Counted from the stretch's first letter, positions 26,562-37,416 are shown. The stretch is DNA of 64,000 bases from Prochlorococcus marinus XMU1408 (GCF_003208055.1 NZ_QJUE01000002.1:434001-498000), one strand, 5' to 3'. Made by a program: numbers and translations. The notes: generated by a model from the letters alone, not told the origin.

Positions 26562-28118
26562 ATGGAAATTAAAAGAATTAATCAAATACATTTACCTGCT
26601 CAACGTTTTTATGAAATAACAGTACCAATTTTATTTATATTAATAGGCTTATTCGCAGCATTTAATCATGCTCTTTGGAGAGATGAGATGCAGGGATGGC
26701 TTGTGGCTTGGCAAAGTGATAACTTGATTGATTTGTGGAAAAATAATGCACCATCCGGTCATCCTGTCCTCTGGTCACTCTTAATTTATTTTTCTAAGAA
26801 TTTAACAGGAACCCCTTTAAGTATGCAATTAATGCATTGGCTTTTAGGTAGTTCCGCAATTATTATTTTTTGGCGATATAGTCCTTTTAATTTAATCACT
26901 AAATCGCTTTTTACATTTGGATACTTTCCTTTTTGGGAATATTACTTTGTTTGTCGTCATTACGTAATTGCGGAATTAATAATATTTATTTTCTGTTCTA
27001 TTTTTCATTTAAAAAATAAAACCTACATACCATTTTCTTTATGTATTGGACTTTTAGCTAATACACAGGCTTTATCCTGGTCATTAGCTTTTGCGATTGG
27101 TGTGACGCTTATCTTTGATTGGTTTTTTAATATTAATCAAAGAATTAATTATATGAGTAATAAAAATTGGATTTATGATTTGATTACAAGTTTTGTTATT
27201 TCAATCTCATTACTATGCTTCGGTGCCTTTAGTCTTCTTCAGGTTAGAGATTCAGTTAAATTACTTTCTTCTTTTATCGATGTTCGACATCTATTTAGAG
27301 TGATTGGGCAGATTTTTGGAGGTTACATACTTATTATTCCTGACTCAAGTAGATTTATTGATTTAGGTATATGTGCCTTGATTACGTTTATTTTATTGGT
27401 CAGTACGATATCATTTATAAATTTCTATCGTCCAGCTTTAATATTCTTTTCTAGTGGTATTACATTCTTATTCCTTTTTAATTATTTTTTATTTTTGGGA
27501 GACGGATCTAGGCATTATGGATACTATTTTCTCTTTATTATTTCATCAGTCTGGTTAGCATTGTCTAATAAAGATAAACAACGTGCCTTTTTTAATAAAT
27601 CAAATATTTTCACTAAAGGTAATTTATTTTATTTTCCTCGTTTACTAACTTTTTGTTTAACAATACATATGGTTGTTGGTATTCATATGGTCATCAATGA
27701 TTTTCTTATACCATATTCAAGTGGAAAGGAAACTGCTGAGTATATACAGAATAAAGGGTGGCAAGATTTCCCAATCTTCGCAACTAGAGATGTTGAAGTA
27801 GCAACTGTCGCTGGATACCTTAATAGAGAATTTTACTTGCCTGAGTTGAAAGGATTTGGAAGCTATGCTCAGTGGGCTAACAGGGTTACATTAGATAGGA
27901 GTAAAACACTTGATGAAGTTCAAGTTTATTTAGATAGTTTTCCTAAAGTAAATAAATTATTACTTCTTTTAAGTAATCGATCATCTATTAAAAATTTGAA
28001 TCCTGGTGAATCTCTTTACTTTGATAAATTTAATGTAATCGCCGATTCTAAATTTGAGAATTCCTTTCATGATTCAGAAAAATTTTACTTATATTGGGTT
28101 GAGCGGATTGTTGATTAA
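26562..28118 (+). CDS. Polytopic GT-C-type glycosyltransferase-like membrane protein
   Basis: The 518-residue protein has about ten hydrophobic segments and a soluble C-terminal tail (about residues 390-518). The first extracytoplasmic loop begins WRDEMQ with adjacent acids D41 and E42. This is typical of GT-C enzymes (PMT/ArnT-like), which use polyprenyl-phosphate sugars. The exact family and substrate are not clear to me. It lies between DUF309 and lptB, a region concerned with the outer membrane, so an LPS or envelope glycosylation role is plausible inference. Confidence 0.68.
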   Translation: MEIKRINQIHLPAQRFYEITVPILFILIGLFAAFNHALWRDEMQGWLVAWQSDNLIDLWKNNAPSGHPVLWSLLIYFSKNLTGTPLSMQLMHWLLGSSAIIIFWRYSPFNLITKSLFTFGYFPFWEYYFVCRHYVIAELIIFIFCSIFHLKNKTYIPFSLCIGLLANTQALSWSLAFAIGVTLIFDWFFNINQRINYMSNKNWIYDLITSFVISISLLCFGAFSLLQVRDSVKLLSSFIDVRHLFRVIGQIFGGYILIIPDSSRFIDLGICALITFILLVSTISFINFYRPALIFFSSGITFLFLFNYFLFLGDGSRHYGYYFLFIISSVWLALSNKDKQRAFFNKSNIFTKGNLFYFPRLLTFCLTIHMVVGIHMVINDFLIPYSSGKETAEYIQNKGWQDFPIFATRDVEVATVAGYLNREFYLPELKGFGSYAQWANRVTLDRSKTLDEVQVYLDSFPKVNKLLLLLSNRSSIKNLNPGESLYFDKFNVIADSKFENSFHDSEKFYLYWVERIVD

Positions 28119-28193
28119 ATCTGTAGATGTTAGTTATCATTTATTATTAGATAATTTTTATGCATAACCTTTTGATTAATAGGTTTTATTGAA

Positions 28194-28919
28194 ATGACTC
28201 TATTTATTGAGAGTTTGGAGCTAACCCTTTCCAATAGAACTATTGTAAAAAACGTCACTTTAAATGTAGAGCCTGGTGAGGTAGTAGGTCTTTTGGGCCC
28301 AAATGGGGCTGGTAAAACTAGTACTTTTAATATGATTGTTGGGTTGATTAAGGCGAACCGAGGGAATATTTACTTGGAGGGCAATTCTATAAAAGACTTT
28401 TCTATGACTAAAAGAGTTCAATTAGGTATTGGTTATTTAGCTCAAGAACCAAGTATTTTCAGAAATCTTAAAGTTATTGAGAATTTGGATATTGCTCTTT
28501 CTCAATCTAATTTATCCACATCTTTAAAGAGGAAGAAGCGTGAGGAATTAATTGAAGAATTCAATTTGGTTTCTTTTCTTGATCGTTATGGTCATCAACT
28601 TTCAGGTGGAGAAAGACGAAGATGTGAAGTAGCAAGAGCTCTAGCTGTTGGACGCTTGGGTCCAAAATATTTGCTATTGGATGAGCCTTTTGCCGGAATA
28701 GATCCTATTGCTATTAATGATCTACAGAATTTAATTAGGAAATTAAAAAATAAAAATATAGGAATATTAATTACTGATCACAATGTTAGAGCAACATTGG
28801 CTATTACTAACCGTGCTTATATTCTTAATCAAGGTGAAATTCTTGCCTATGGTTCTTCTGACCAACTTACTAAAAATCAAGTTGTAAAAGAGCATTATCT
28901 TGGAAATTCATTTGATTAA
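28194..28919 (+). CDS. lptB: LPS export ABC transporter ATPase LptB
   Basis: LptB powers extraction of lipopolysaccharide from the inner membrane. The 241-residue ATPase has Walker A GPNGAGKT (about residues 34-41), the LptB-typical LGIGYLAQEPSIFRNL Q-loop, signature LSGGERRR and Walker B LLLDEPFAGIDP. It is followed after 6 bases by an LptF/G-type permease, which supports the assignment. Confidence 0.93.
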   Translation: MTLFIESLELTLSNRTIVKNVTLNVEPGEVVGLLGPNGAGKTSTFNMIVGLIKANRGNIYLEGNSIKDFSMTKRVQLGIGYLAQEPSIFRNLKVIENLDIALSQSNLSTSLKRKKREELIEEFNLVSFLDRYGHQLSGGERRRCEVARALAVGRLGPKYLLLDEPFAGIDPIAINDLQNLIRKLKNKNIGILITDHNVRATLAITNRAYILNQGEILAYGSSDQLTKNQVVKEHYLGNSFD

Positions 28920-28925
28920 TAATCT

Positions 28926-30113
28926 ATGCTTAATAACCTTTTTCAATTCTCTAGATTCCAAAAGTTTGTTGAAAGAAAGTGGAAAGTTATTCCATTGTTA
29001 GATAGATGGATCATTTTTGAATTATTGCCTCCTCTGTTTTTTTCAATAGCCGCTTTTACAGTCGTTTCCCTTTCAGTAGGCGTTGTTTTTGATTTGATTA
29101 GGAAAATAGTTGAGATTGGTCTTCCTTTCTCTATAGCTATTCAGATTCTATTGCTAAAGCTCCCTAGTTTTATTGTTATTTCCTTCCCTATGGCAATGTT
29201 ACTTTCCACATTGTTAGCTTATGGAACCCTTAATGAAAATAGTGAAATTAAGGCCTTAAAAAGTATTGGTATATCTATTTATAGACTTATATTGCCAGGT
29301 TTAATCTTGTCTATATTTATGTCGTATATGACTTTCATTTTTAATAACAACATTGTTCCAAGTACAAATAGAAATGCTGAAATTATCTTAGCTAATTCCT
29401 TAGGAAGATCTTTTTCCAGTGAGCAAGGTGAAGATATTATTTTTTCAAAGAAAGGGGAAATTTTAGATCCTTATTCGAGCTACAAAAAAAGAGGAGTTAC
29501 TCATCTTTTTTACGCTTGGAAATTTGTTGATGGACAGATGCTGGATGTTACCGTCATTGATTTCTCAAAACTAGGTTTTACTCAAATGCTCAAGGCGAAA
29601 AAAGGAATTTGGAATAATAATAAAAATAATTGGGAATTTTTTGAGGGAGATATTTTGACACTTAGTCCTGATGGAAGTAACACAAGGACAAAATTCTTGA
29701 GTTTTTTATATCCATTAGGTACTGATCTAACTAATATTGCACAACTTCCAAAAGACGCGAATGATATGAACCTTGGAGAAGCAACTACTGCTATGGAGTT
29801 GTATCAAAGAAGTGGGAATATTAAAGAAGCAAGAAGAATGAAGGTAAGAATTCAAGAAAAATTTACGTTGCCAATTGCTTGTTCAGTTTTTGCTTTGATT
29901 GGTTGTAGCTTTGGGGTAATGCAAAAAAAAGGAGGGGGTAGAAGTCAAAGTTTTGGATTAAGTATTATTTTGATACTTATCTATTATGTTTTGAGTTTTA
30001 GTTTTAGCTCTCTTGGAGTCAAAGGAATACTAAATCCTTTTATTGCTGCTTGGTCACCTGTATTTCTGTCTATGTTAGGAGGAGGTTTTTTGTTAAAACA
30101 GGCAAGTAAATGA
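28926..30113 (+). CDS. LptF/LptG-family permease (YjgP/YjgQ)
   Basis: The 395-residue protein has the family plan: membrane helices near residues 30-120, a periplasmic beta-jellyroll-like domain (about 130-300) and three C-terminal helices. The FPMAMLLSTLLAYGTLNENSEIKALKSIGIS stretch (about residues 83-113), including a conserved Glu coupling helix, is typical of YjgP/YjgQ. Cyanobacteria usually carry a single such permease that may act as a homodimer with LptB. It belongs to the lptB operon. Confidence 0.9.
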   Translation: MLNNLFQFSRFQKFVERKWKVIPLLDRWIIFELLPPLFFSIAAFTVVSLSVGVVFDLIRKIVEIGLPFSIAIQILLLKLPSFIVISFPMAMLLSTLLAYGTLNENSEIKALKSIGISIYRLILPGLILSIFMSYMTFIFNNNIVPSTNRNAEIILANSLGRSFSSEQGEDIIFSKKGEILDPYSSYKKRGVTHLFYAWKFVDGQMLDVTVIDFSKLGFTQMLKAKKGIWNNNKNNWEFFEGDILTLSPDGSNTRTKFLSFLYPLGTDLTNIAQLPKDANDMNLGEATTAMELYQRSGNIKEARRMKVRIQEKFTLPIACSVFALIGCSFGVMQKKGGGRSQSFGLSIILILIYYVLSFSFSSLGVKGILNPFIAAWSPVFLSMLGGGFLLKQASK

Positions 30114-30150
30114 TCTGGCCTTTCTAAATAATCTTTAGTCCCTTTTATCA

Positions 30151-31098
30151 ATGTTTGATTTTCGTTTAAATAATTTTTCTTTTGATCCTGTTGTTTTTCT
30201 TGGATTTGTTTCATTCTTTTCTTTATTAATTGCATTGCCTATTTCCTTTTGGTCAGTTGCAGGTAGTAAAAATTCTTCCAAAGCTAGATTTTTAGTCGCC
30301 ACAGCAAATATTTTTCTAACTAGTCAATTGATACTTAGATGGTGGCAATCGGGACATTTCCCCATTAGTAATCTTTATGAATCACTTTGCTTTTTGACGT
30401 GGGGTTGTACTTTGACACAACTTTTTGTCGAAAGGGCTTGGAGTTCTCCTTTGATTTCTGCAGTAGCGACTCCTATCTCATTGCTATCAATTGGTTTTGC
30501 AAGCTTTGTTTTACCAGATAATTTGCAATCTTCTGCTCCTTTAGTACCAGCACTGCGTTCAAGTTGGTTGATAATGCATGTGAGTGTGATTATGTGTTCT
30601 TACGCTGCATTGCTAATAGGTTCTATTTTGTCTTTTGGTGTATTTATAGTTGACTGGAAAAAACAATTTAATATTCGTAATAGTTCCTTTGGATCTGGTG
30701 AATTCAGGCAAATTTCAGATCTTTATCCTTATAAAAAAAACGATAATTTAAATCTAATACAACCAGTTAAATTTACAAATGCTGAGCAACTTGATTCGTT
30801 AAGTTACAGATCAATAACAGCGGGATTTTTGTTGCTTACTGTTGGACTTATTAGTGGTGCTGTATGGGCTAATGAGGCCTGGGGTAGTTGGTGGAGTTGG
30901 GACCCTAAAGAGACTTGGGCTTTAATCTGTTGGTTGGTTTATGCAGCTTATTTGCATACCAGGCTAACGAAAGGATGGCAAGGTAAAAAGCCCGCTTTGC
31001 TTGCAATAGCAGGCTTTTTTGTTATTATTATTTGTTATATTGGAGTTAATCTTCTAGGGGTAGGTTTGCATAGCTATGGATGGTTCTTTGATGCTTAG
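30151..31098 (+). CDS. ccsA: Cytochrome c biogenesis protein CcsA
   Basis: CcsA, with Ccs1, delivers heme to apocytochromes c in the thylakoid lumen (System II). The 315-residue protein has about eight hydrophobic segments and the tryptophan-rich heme motif [12 protein letters not shown] (about residues 242-253). Conserved histidines flank it, in the LIMHVSVIM and LHSYGWF stretches. It follows the LptF/G gene by 37 bases and converges on rpe. Confidence 0.95.
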   Translation: MFDFRLNNFSFDPVVFLGFVSFFSLLIALPISFWSVAGSKNSSKARFLVATANIFLTSQLILRWWQSGHFPISNLYESLCFLTWGCTLTQLFVERAWSSPLISAVATPISLLSIGFASFVLPDNLQSSAPLVPALRSSWLIMHVSVIMCSYAALLIGSILSFGVFIVDWKKQFNIRNSSFGSGEFRQISDLYPYKKNDNLNLIQPVKFTNAEQLDSLSYRSITAGFLLLTVGLISGAVWANEAWGSWWSWDPKETWALICWLVYAAYLHTRLTKGWQGKKPALLAIAGFFVIIICYIGVNLLGVGLHSYGWFFDA

Positions 31099-31116
31099 CA
31101 ATTAATAATATGTAAG

Positions 31117-31869
31117 CTATTTTTTTATAATTTTTCCATTCTGTGCATCATTTGCTACTTTTCTTAGTGCATCACAACCTTCCTTAAGGGTTGGGTAAGC
31201 AAACATACCGCTACCAGCTATAAAGCAATTTGCCCCTGCTGCGCAGCATTGAGATAAAGACCAATCTGCTTTTATTCCTCCATCAACTTCTATATCCACG
31301 TTGTATCCATTGTCTAAAATTAGTTTTCTTAATTGAGTAATCTTGTTAAGCATTGTTGGAATATAAGCTTGACCGCCAAAGCCAGGATTAACAGTCATAA
31401 CAAGTACGTGATCAACCATATCTAGTACATCTTTCACCATGTCCATCGGTGTATGAGGATTAAGAGCTACTGATGGAGACCCTCCTAACTGTCTAATTTT
31501 TCCAAGAATTCGATGAAGGTGAATATTTGCCTCAGCATGAGCAATGACGACACCAGGTTCTCCATTTGCACCTTTACTTGCTTCTACATATCCCTCAAGC
31601 ATGGTTTCACAGTTGTATTGACTAACCATTAATTGAGTCTCGAACGGAACGTTGCAGTACTTACGGCAGGCAGTGATCATTTCAGGTCCGAAGGTAAGAT
31701 TTGGAACAAAGTTCCCATCCATAACATCAAATTGAATTCGGTCTACACCTGCTAATTCAAGGTCTTTTACGCACTGTCCCATATTTGCCCAGTCTGCTGG
31801 TAAAACTGATGGAATTATTTGAACAGGACGGTGCTCAGAAAAAATTGCGGATGAAATGGATTGGATCAT
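31117..31869 (-). CDS. rpe: Ribulose-phosphate 3-epimerase
   Basis: Rpe interconverts ribulose-5-phosphate and xylulose-5-phosphate in the Calvin and pentose phosphate cycles. The 250-residue TIM-barrel protein shows IIPSVLPADWANMG, the acid and histidine ligands in FDVMDGNFVPNLTFGP, MTVNPGFGGQ and IEVDGGI. About 15 residues before the barrel are a cyanobacterial extension. It diverges from glpX, another Calvin-cycle gene. Confidence 0.96.
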   Translation of the reverse strand: MIQSISSAIFSEHRPVQIIPSVLPADWANMGQCVKDLELAGVDRIQFDVMDGNFVPNLTFGPEMITACRKYCNVPFETQLMVSQYNCETMLEGYVEASKGANGEPGVVIAHAEANIHLHRILGKIRQLGGSPSVALNPHTPMDMVKDVLDMVDHVLVMTVNPGFGGQAYIPTMLNKITQLRKLILDNGYNVDIEVDGGIKADWSLSQCCAAGANCFIAGSGMFAYPTLKEGCDALRKVANDAQNGKIIKK

Positions 31870-31906
31870 TGTTTTTTGTCTAATGGCAAAGATTCTATTA
31901 ATTCAT

Positions 31907-31928
31907 GGTCACAAGTTCTAGTGTGACC
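31907..31928. promoter_or_regulatory. Inverted repeat between rpe and glpX (candidate operator)
   Basis: GGTCACA (31907-31913) and TGTGACC (31922-31928) form perfect 7-base inverted arms around an 8-base spacer, in an AT-rich 200-base divergent region. The symmetry and GC-richer arms suggest a dimeric regulator site or stem. It lies 38 bases upstream of the rpe start and about 140 upstream of glpX. It is not a GTA-N8-TAC NtcA site. The binding protein is unknown. Confidence 0.4.
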
Positions 31929-32069
31929 TTGCACTGATACAGTAAATATCGCTTATCAACAGATAATAAGTTTTTTGTGAGTACTTTTTTCTAAGCATTT
32001 TTCAATGCCCTTAATTACTTACAATATTGTCTGCCTAATGGCGTAAATTTCTTTACCTAGCTGCAAAAA

Positions 32070-33074
32070 GTGGATCGTACTCTCGTCCAAGAAATTCTTG
32101 AAGTAGTTGAGCAAGCTGCAATTGCTTCTGCTCAATTGACTGGTTTGGGTCAAAAAGATGAGGCTGATGCAGCTGCCGTAGAGGCAATGCGAAAAAGAAT
32201 GGGAACGATTCAGATGAAAGGAAGGATCGTTATTGGAGAAGGAGAAAGAGACGAAGCTCCAATGCTTTACATCGGAGAAGAAGTTGGATCAGGCACAGGC
32301 CCTGGTGTTGATTTTGCAGTAGACCCCTGTGAAGGTACGAATTTATGTGCTAACAGCCAGCGTGGATCTATGGCTGTTCTAGCCGCATCAGATCGTGGAG
32401 GCTTGTTCAATGCTCCAGATTTTTATATGAATAAATTAGCTGCGCCTCCAGCAGCTAAGGGCAAAGTTGATATAAGAAAAACTCCTACAGAAAATATAAA
32501 AATCTTGAGTGAATGCCTTGGTATTGCGATAAGTGATTTAACTATTGTTGTTATGGATAGGGCCAGACACAAAAATTTAGTTACTGAAATTAGATCAGTT
32601 GGTGCAAGGATTCAACCTATATCAGATGGTGATGTTCAAGCCGCAATAGCTTGTGGCTTTGAGGGAACAGGAACTCATTGCTTGATGGGGATTGGCGCAG
32701 CTCCAGAAGGAGTCATTTCAGCTGCAGCCATGCGGGCGCTTGGTGGCCATTTTCAAGGACAACTTGTATACGATCCTGCGATTGCTCAAACATCTGAATG
32801 GGCAGACTATACAAAAGAAGGAAATATCAAAAGATTGAATGAAATGGGCATAACTGATATTGATAAAATATATGAAGCAAATGAACTTGCCTCAGGCGAA
32901 AATGTTGTTTTTGCTGGAAGTGGCATTACTGATGGATTGCTTTTTGATGGAGTAAAATTTGAAAAAGATTGCACTAGAACAAGCAGTCTTGTAATTAGTA
33001 CGCTTGATCAAACAGCAAGATTTACTAATACAGTTCACATCAAAGATGGTGCTCAAAGCATCTCTTTGAAGTGA
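32070..33074 (+). CDS. glpX: Class II fructose-1,6-/sedoheptulose-1,7-bisphosphatase
   Basis: This enzyme dephosphorylates FBP and SBP in the Calvin cycle; cyanobacteria use a GlpX-type bifunctional form. The 334-residue protein has [15 protein letters not shown] (metal-binding acids) and [10 protein letters not shown] near residues 88-97, which form the metal and catalytic site. Translation starts at GTG 32070, encoding [17 protein letters not shown], the expected N-terminus. It is divergent from rpe. Confidence 0.96.
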   Translation: MDRTLVQEILEVVEQAAIASAQLTGLGQKDEADAAAVEAMRKRMGTIQMKGRIVIGEGERDEAPMLYIGEEVGSGTGPGVDFAVDPCEGTNLCANSQRGSMAVLAASDRGGLFNAPDFYMNKLAAPPAAKGKVDIRKTPTENIKILSECLGIAISDLTIVVMDRARHKNLVTEIRSVGARIQPISDGDVQAAIACGFEGTGTHCLMGIGAAPEGVISAAAMRALGGHFQGQLVYDPAIAQTSEWADYTKEGNIKRLNEMGITDIDKIYEANELASGENVVFAGSGITDGLLFDGVKFEKDCTRTSSLVISTLDQTARFTNTVHIKDGAQSISLK

Positions 33075-33104
33075 GATTTAAGTAAATGAAGTAAGGGGCT
33101 ATTT

Positions 33105-34430
33105 ATGCATATTGCTGTCGTCGGTCTTAGCCATCGCACGGCCCCAGTCGAAGTGCGTGAAAAGCTAAGTATCCCAGAAGAGCTTATTGAAAAGTCTTTT
33201 AATAATTTAAAGAAAATTGATCAAATATTAGAAGTTTCAATACTAAGTACATGCAACAGACTTGAAATTTATAGCTTAGTTAAGGACCCTCAATTAGGAA
33301 TAGAAGCTATTAAATCTTTTCTTCTAGATTTTTCCGGCCTCGAGGGAGATCTTTTGTTTCCCCATTTGTTTGATTTTGTTCAAGAGAAAGCAGTTTCTCA
33401 TGTAATGAGAGTATCTGCTGGTTTGGATAGTTTAGTTTTAGGGGAAGGACAGATTCTTTCTCAAGTAAAAAAAATGGTACGTCTTGGGCAAGATCATCAA
33501 AGTTTAGGACCTATTTTGAATAGGTTATTAACTCAGGCAGTTAGTACCGGTAAGCGCGTTAGAAGCGAGACAAACCTTGGAAGTGGCGCAGTGTCTATAA
33601 GTTCAGCAGCTGTTGAACTTGCTCAATTAAAACTAGGTCAAACGCATGGAAAAGATCAATTAATGACTTTAGAGACCGAAAAGGTTGCAGTCGTTGGAGC
33701 TGGAAGAATGAGTAGGTTGTTGCTTCAACATCTTCAATCAAAAGGATGTTCTTCGCTAACTCTTTTAAATAGAACAAAAAAAAGGGCTGAGGATCTTTCT
33801 GCTGCTTTCCCCGAGATTCAAATTGATTGTAGATTAATTGATGAGCTTGATAGCTGTCTTTCGATTAGCACTCTTGTATTTACAAGCACAGCAGCTAATG
33901 AGCCAATTATTGATGCAGAAAAATTGATGAAAATTGAGAGGAGGCCATTATTAAGACTTATTGATATTGGAGTCCCAAGAAATATTTCTTCTGATGCGAA
34001 ATCTATTTCTGGAATTGAATCTCATGATGTTGATGATCTTCAAGAAGTTGTTTCACGTAATCAAGAGGCAAGACAAAAACTTGCTTTAGAAGCAGAAGGC
34101 TTAATTGAAGAAGAATGTCGTATTTTTCTTGAATGGTGGGACAGCTTAGCGGCAGTTCCAACTATTAACTGCCTTAGATCTGGTTTGGAGTCAATCAGGA
34201 AAGAAGAACTTCAGAAGGCTTTAAGTAGAATGGGACCTGATTTTTCAGCTAGAGAAAGAAAAGTCGTTGAAGCACTAAGCAAAGGCATCATCAACAAAAT
34301 ACTTCATACTCCAGTAACAAAATTAAGAGCACCTCAATCAAGAAATGATCGTAGAGATTCTCTTGATGTGATTGAAAAACTTTTTAATCTTGATGTTTCA
34401 AGTTCTTTGAATAAGCCTAAAAACAGCTGA
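33105..34430 (+). CDS. hemA: Glutamyl-tRNA reductase
   Basis: HemA makes glutamate-1-semialdehyde from glutamyl-tRNA, the committed step to heme and chlorophyll. The 441-residue protein has GLSHRTAPVEVREKL at the N-terminus and the catalytic Cys50 in LSTCNRLEIY. The NADPH-binding domain has VVGAGRMSRLL, and there is a C-terminal dimerization helix. The full family length is present. It follows glpX by 30 bases, so carbon fixation and pigment synthesis genes sit together. Confidence 0.96.
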   Translation: MHIAVVGLSHRTAPVEVREKLSIPEELIEKSFNNLKKIDQILEVSILSTCNRLEIYSLVKDPQLGIEAIKSFLLDFSGLEGDLLFPHLFDFVQEKAVSHVMRVSAGLDSLVLGEGQILSQVKKMVRLGQDHQSLGPILNRLLTQAVSTGKRVRSETNLGSGAVSISSAAVELAQLKLGQTHGKDQLMTLETEKVAVVGAGRMSRLLLQHLQSKGCSSLTLLNRTKKRAEDLSAAFPEIQIDCRLIDELDSCLSISTLVFTSTAANEPIIDAEKLMKIERRPLLRLIDIGVPRNISSDAKSISGIESHDVDDLQEVVSRNQEARQKLALEAEGLIEEECRIFLEWWDSLAAVPTINCLRSGLESIRKEELQKALSRMGPDFSARERKVVEALSKGIINKILHTPVTKLRAPQSRNDRRDSLDVIEKLFNLDVSSSLNKPKNS

Positions 34431-34535
34431 TTTTATTATTTACTTCAGAAATTCTTACTACATATCACTTTTTTCTGGATTAATGAGCACTCTATCCAGT
34501 AAGTTTGCTCCGAATAGTCGATTGATAGTTCCTTC

Positions 34536-35831
34536 ATGAAGAGAGTACTTGCCATCATTCTTGGCGGTGGGAAAGGATCACGCCTATATCCGTTAACGAA
34601 AATGAGGGCAAAACCCGCTGTTCCATTAGCGGGTAAATATCGATTAATAGATATTCCCATAAGTAATTGCATAAATTCGGACATCAGTAAAATGTATGTT
34701 CTTACGCAATTCAATAGCGCTTCACTTAATAGGCATATTGGGCAAACTTATAATCTGAGCGGTCCTTTTGGACAAGGTTTTGTTGAGGTCTTAGCTGCTC
34801 AGCAGACTCCAGAAACACCATCTTGGTTTGAGGGTACTGCTGATGCCGTAAGAAAATATCAATGGCTTTTTCAGGAGTGGGATGTTGATGAATATTTGAT
34901 TCTCTCTGGAGATCAGCTTTATCGGATGGATTACAGCTTATTTGTTGAACAGCACAGAAAAACCGGAGCAGACTTAACCGTTGCCGCTTTGCCAGTTGAT
35001 TCAGCTCAAGCTGAAGCATTTGGTTTGATGCGCACAGATGAAGCAGGGAATATTAAGGAATTTCGTGAAAAGCCAACTGGCGATTCTTTGAAAGCAATGG
35101 CTGTGGATACTTCTAGGTTTGGCTTGGAAGCAAGTGAGGCTTTAGAAAAACCTTATTTAGCTTCTATGGGTATTTATGTTTTTAGTCGTGCCACTCTCTT
35201 TGACTTATTAAATAAATTTCCTTCATATACAGATTTTGGAAAAGAAATCATTCCTGAAGCCTTAGGTAGAGGAGACAAGCTCAAAAGTTATGTGTTTAAT
35301 GATTACTGGGAGGATATAGGAACTATTGGAGCATTCTTTGAATCAAATTTAGCTTTAACTCAACAACCAACTCCTCCATTTAGTTTTTATGATGAAAAGT
35401 TCCCAATTTACACAAGGCCTAGATATCTACCACCTTCAAAAATTGTAGATACGCAAATAACTGATTCAATAGTTTCTGAGGGATCAATACTTAAATCATG
35501 CAGCATTCACCATTGTGTTTTGGGAGTTAGGAGTCGGATTGAAAGTGACGTTGTTCTAAATGAAACCCTAGTTATGGGATCTGATTTTTATGAGTCTTAT
35601 GAAGAGAGAATAGCTCTTAGAAATGGAGGAGGAATCCCCTTAGGTGTAGGACAGGGAACAACTGTTAAAAGAGCAATTCTAGATAAAAACGCTCGAATAG
35701 GTGACAACGTAACTATAGTCAACAAAGACAACGTTGAAGAAGCTGATCGAGCAGATCAAGGCTTTTATATTCGTAATGGAATAGTTGTAATCGTCAAAAA
35801 TGCCACAATTCCTGATGGTACTATTATTTGA
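34536..35831 (+). CDS. glgC: Glucose-1-phosphate adenylyltransferase
   Basis: GlgC makes ADP-glucose, the committed step of glycogen synthesis. The 431-residue protein has the nucleotide-binding [12 protein letters not shown] (about residues 10-21) and [20 protein letters not shown]. The substrate loop contains [10 protein letters not shown], and the C-terminal part is a left-handed beta-helix. Allosteric control by 3-phosphoglycerate and phosphate is known for cyanobacterial GlgC. Start ATG 34536. Confidence 0.97.
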   Translation: MKRVLAIILGGGKGSRLYPLTKMRAKPAVPLAGKYRLIDIPISNCINSDISKMYVLTQFNSASLNRHIGQTYNLSGPFGQGFVEVLAAQQTPETPSWFEGTADAVRKYQWLFQEWDVDEYLILSGDQLYRMDYSLFVEQHRKTGADLTVAALPVDSAQAEAFGLMRTDEAGNIKEFREKPTGDSLKAMAVDTSRFGLEASEALEKPYLASMGIYVFSRATLFDLLNKFPSYTDFGKEIIPEALGRGDKLKSYVFNDYWEDIGTIGAFFESNLALTQQPTPPFSFYDEKFPIYTRPRYLPPSKIVDTQITDSIVSEGSILKSCSIHHCVLGVRSRIESDVVLNETLVMGSDFYESYEERIALRNGGGIPLGVGQGTTVKRAILDKNARIGDNVTIVNKDNVEEADRADQGFYIRNGIVVIVKNATIPDGTII

Positions 35832-35992
35832 TTTTTATTTAATGTTCTAAAAATTTAATAAGCCTAGTTTTTACAAGATTTAATTATCAAATATTTTTAG
35901 AAAGAATCCTTCATCCCTGACATTGAGCTCTTTAATGCAGCGAAATGATTCCACAGTCGTCACACTAGCTCAAGTATTAATTTATTAACTTA

Positions 35993-37411
35993 ATGACCAA
36001 GGCACATTTTGGATTAGTCGGTCTTGGAGTAATGGGAGAAAACCTTGTTCTTAATGCAGAGAGAAATGGTTTTTCTAGTGTGGTCTATAACCGTACTTAT
36101 CAAAAAACTGAAGATTTTCTTTTAGGTAGAGGATTAAATAAATCAATTCAAGGAGCGAAGGATCTTCAAGAATTTGTATCAAAGTTGGAACGTCCAAGAA
36201 GAGTATTGATGATGGTTAAAGCTGGAACGGCAACTGATGCTGTTATCAATCAAATTTCCCCTTTCCTAGAAGAGGGAGATTTGCTTATCGATGGTGGAAA
36301 TGCTCAATTTATGGATACAGAAAGAAGAGTCAAAGAACTCGAAAGTAAAAGCTTTGGATACATTGGGATGGGTGTATCAGGGGGTGCGAAAGGTGCATTA
36401 GAAGGCCCCAGTATGATGCCTGGGGGCACAAAGACTTCATACGAAGCGATAGAGAGTTTATTGAATAAAATGGCAGCTCAGGTAGAAGATGGCCCTTGTG
36501 TTACTTATATAGGGCCAGGTGGATCAGGACATTTTGTAAAGACTGTCCACAATGGAATTGAATATGGGATCGAACAAATTTTGGCTGAGGCTTATGACTT
36601 AATGAAAAGAATTTGTGGGATGAATGGAGATGAGATGGCATCTGTCATGGGCATTTGGAATAAAACCGAAGAACTTTCGTCCTATCTTGTTGAAATTACA
36701 GAAGCTTGCTTACGAGTTAAAGATCCTGAGGATAGTTCTGATCTTGTTGAGAAAATAATGGATAAAGCTGGTCAAAAAGGTACTGGGCTATGGACAGTCG
36801 TTAGTGCATTAGAACTTGGAGCGTCTGTTCCCACTATCTATGCTTCTTTAAATGGAAGAGTTATGAGTTCGATGAAAGATCAAAGAAATCATGCAGAAAC
36901 AATATTGAATGGCAATAAACCCTCTTTTGTTGATTTTGGAAAGCCTTCAGATGGCATGCCTTTGCTAATGGATGCCGTTGTATTAGCTACGATCGCTAGT
37001 TATGCACAAGGTATGGATATTTTAAGGCTTGCTTCTGATGAGTATGACTACAATCTTGACATGCCCTCCATTGCTCAAATTTGGAAGGGTGGTTGCATAA
37101 TAAGGTCTACTCTTTTGAGTCGCATACAAGATGCATTTAAAAATGATCCTAAATTAAGTAATCTAATACTTGATGGTTGGTTTACTAATCAAATTAATAG
37201 CCGTCTCTCTGGATTAACCAAGGTAGTTTCTGGTGCTGCAAATGCTGGTATTCCAGTACCTTGCTTCAGTAGTACACTTGACTATTTAAATAGTTTTAGA
37301 ACTTCTAGACTTCCTCAAAACTTAGTACAGGCAATGAGAGACTGCTTTGGATCTCATACCTATGAGCGTGTAGATAAAGCCGGATCATTTCATACTGAGT
37401 GGATTGACTGA
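35993..37411 (+). CDS. gnd: 6-phosphogluconate dehydrogenase (decarboxylating)
   Basis: Gnd oxidizes 6-phosphogluconate to ribulose-5-phosphate with NADP. The 472-residue protein has the Rossmann motif GLGVMGENL (about residues 8-16) and NRT for NADP preference. The substrate segments are GVSGGAKGALEGPSMMPGG and FVKTVHNGIEYG with the catalytic Lys. The gene lies 5 bases before pgl, so two consecutive steps of the oxidative pentose phosphate path are made together. Confidence 0.97.
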   Translation: MTKAHFGLVGLGVMGENLVLNAERNGFSSVVYNRTYQKTEDFLLGRGLNKSIQGAKDLQEFVSKLERPRRVLMMVKAGTATDAVINQISPFLEEGDLLIDGGNAQFMDTERRVKELESKSFGYIGMGVSGGAKGALEGPSMMPGGTKTSYEAIESLLNKMAAQVEDGPCVTYIGPGGSGHFVKTVHNGIEYGIEQILAEAYDLMKRICGMNGDEMASVMGIWNKTEELSSYLVEITEACLRVKDPEDSSDLVEKIMDKAGQKGTGLWTVVSALELGASVPTIYASLNGRVMSSMKDQRNHAETILNGNKPSFVDFGKPSDGMPLLMDAVVLATIASYAQGMDILRLASDEYDYNLDMPSIAQIWKGGCIIRSTLLSRIQDAFKNDPKLSNLILDGWFTNQINSRLSGLTKVVSGAANAGIPVPCFSSTLDYLNSFRTSRLPQNLVQAMRDCFGSHTYERVDKAGSFHTEWID

Positions 37412-37416
37412 TATCA

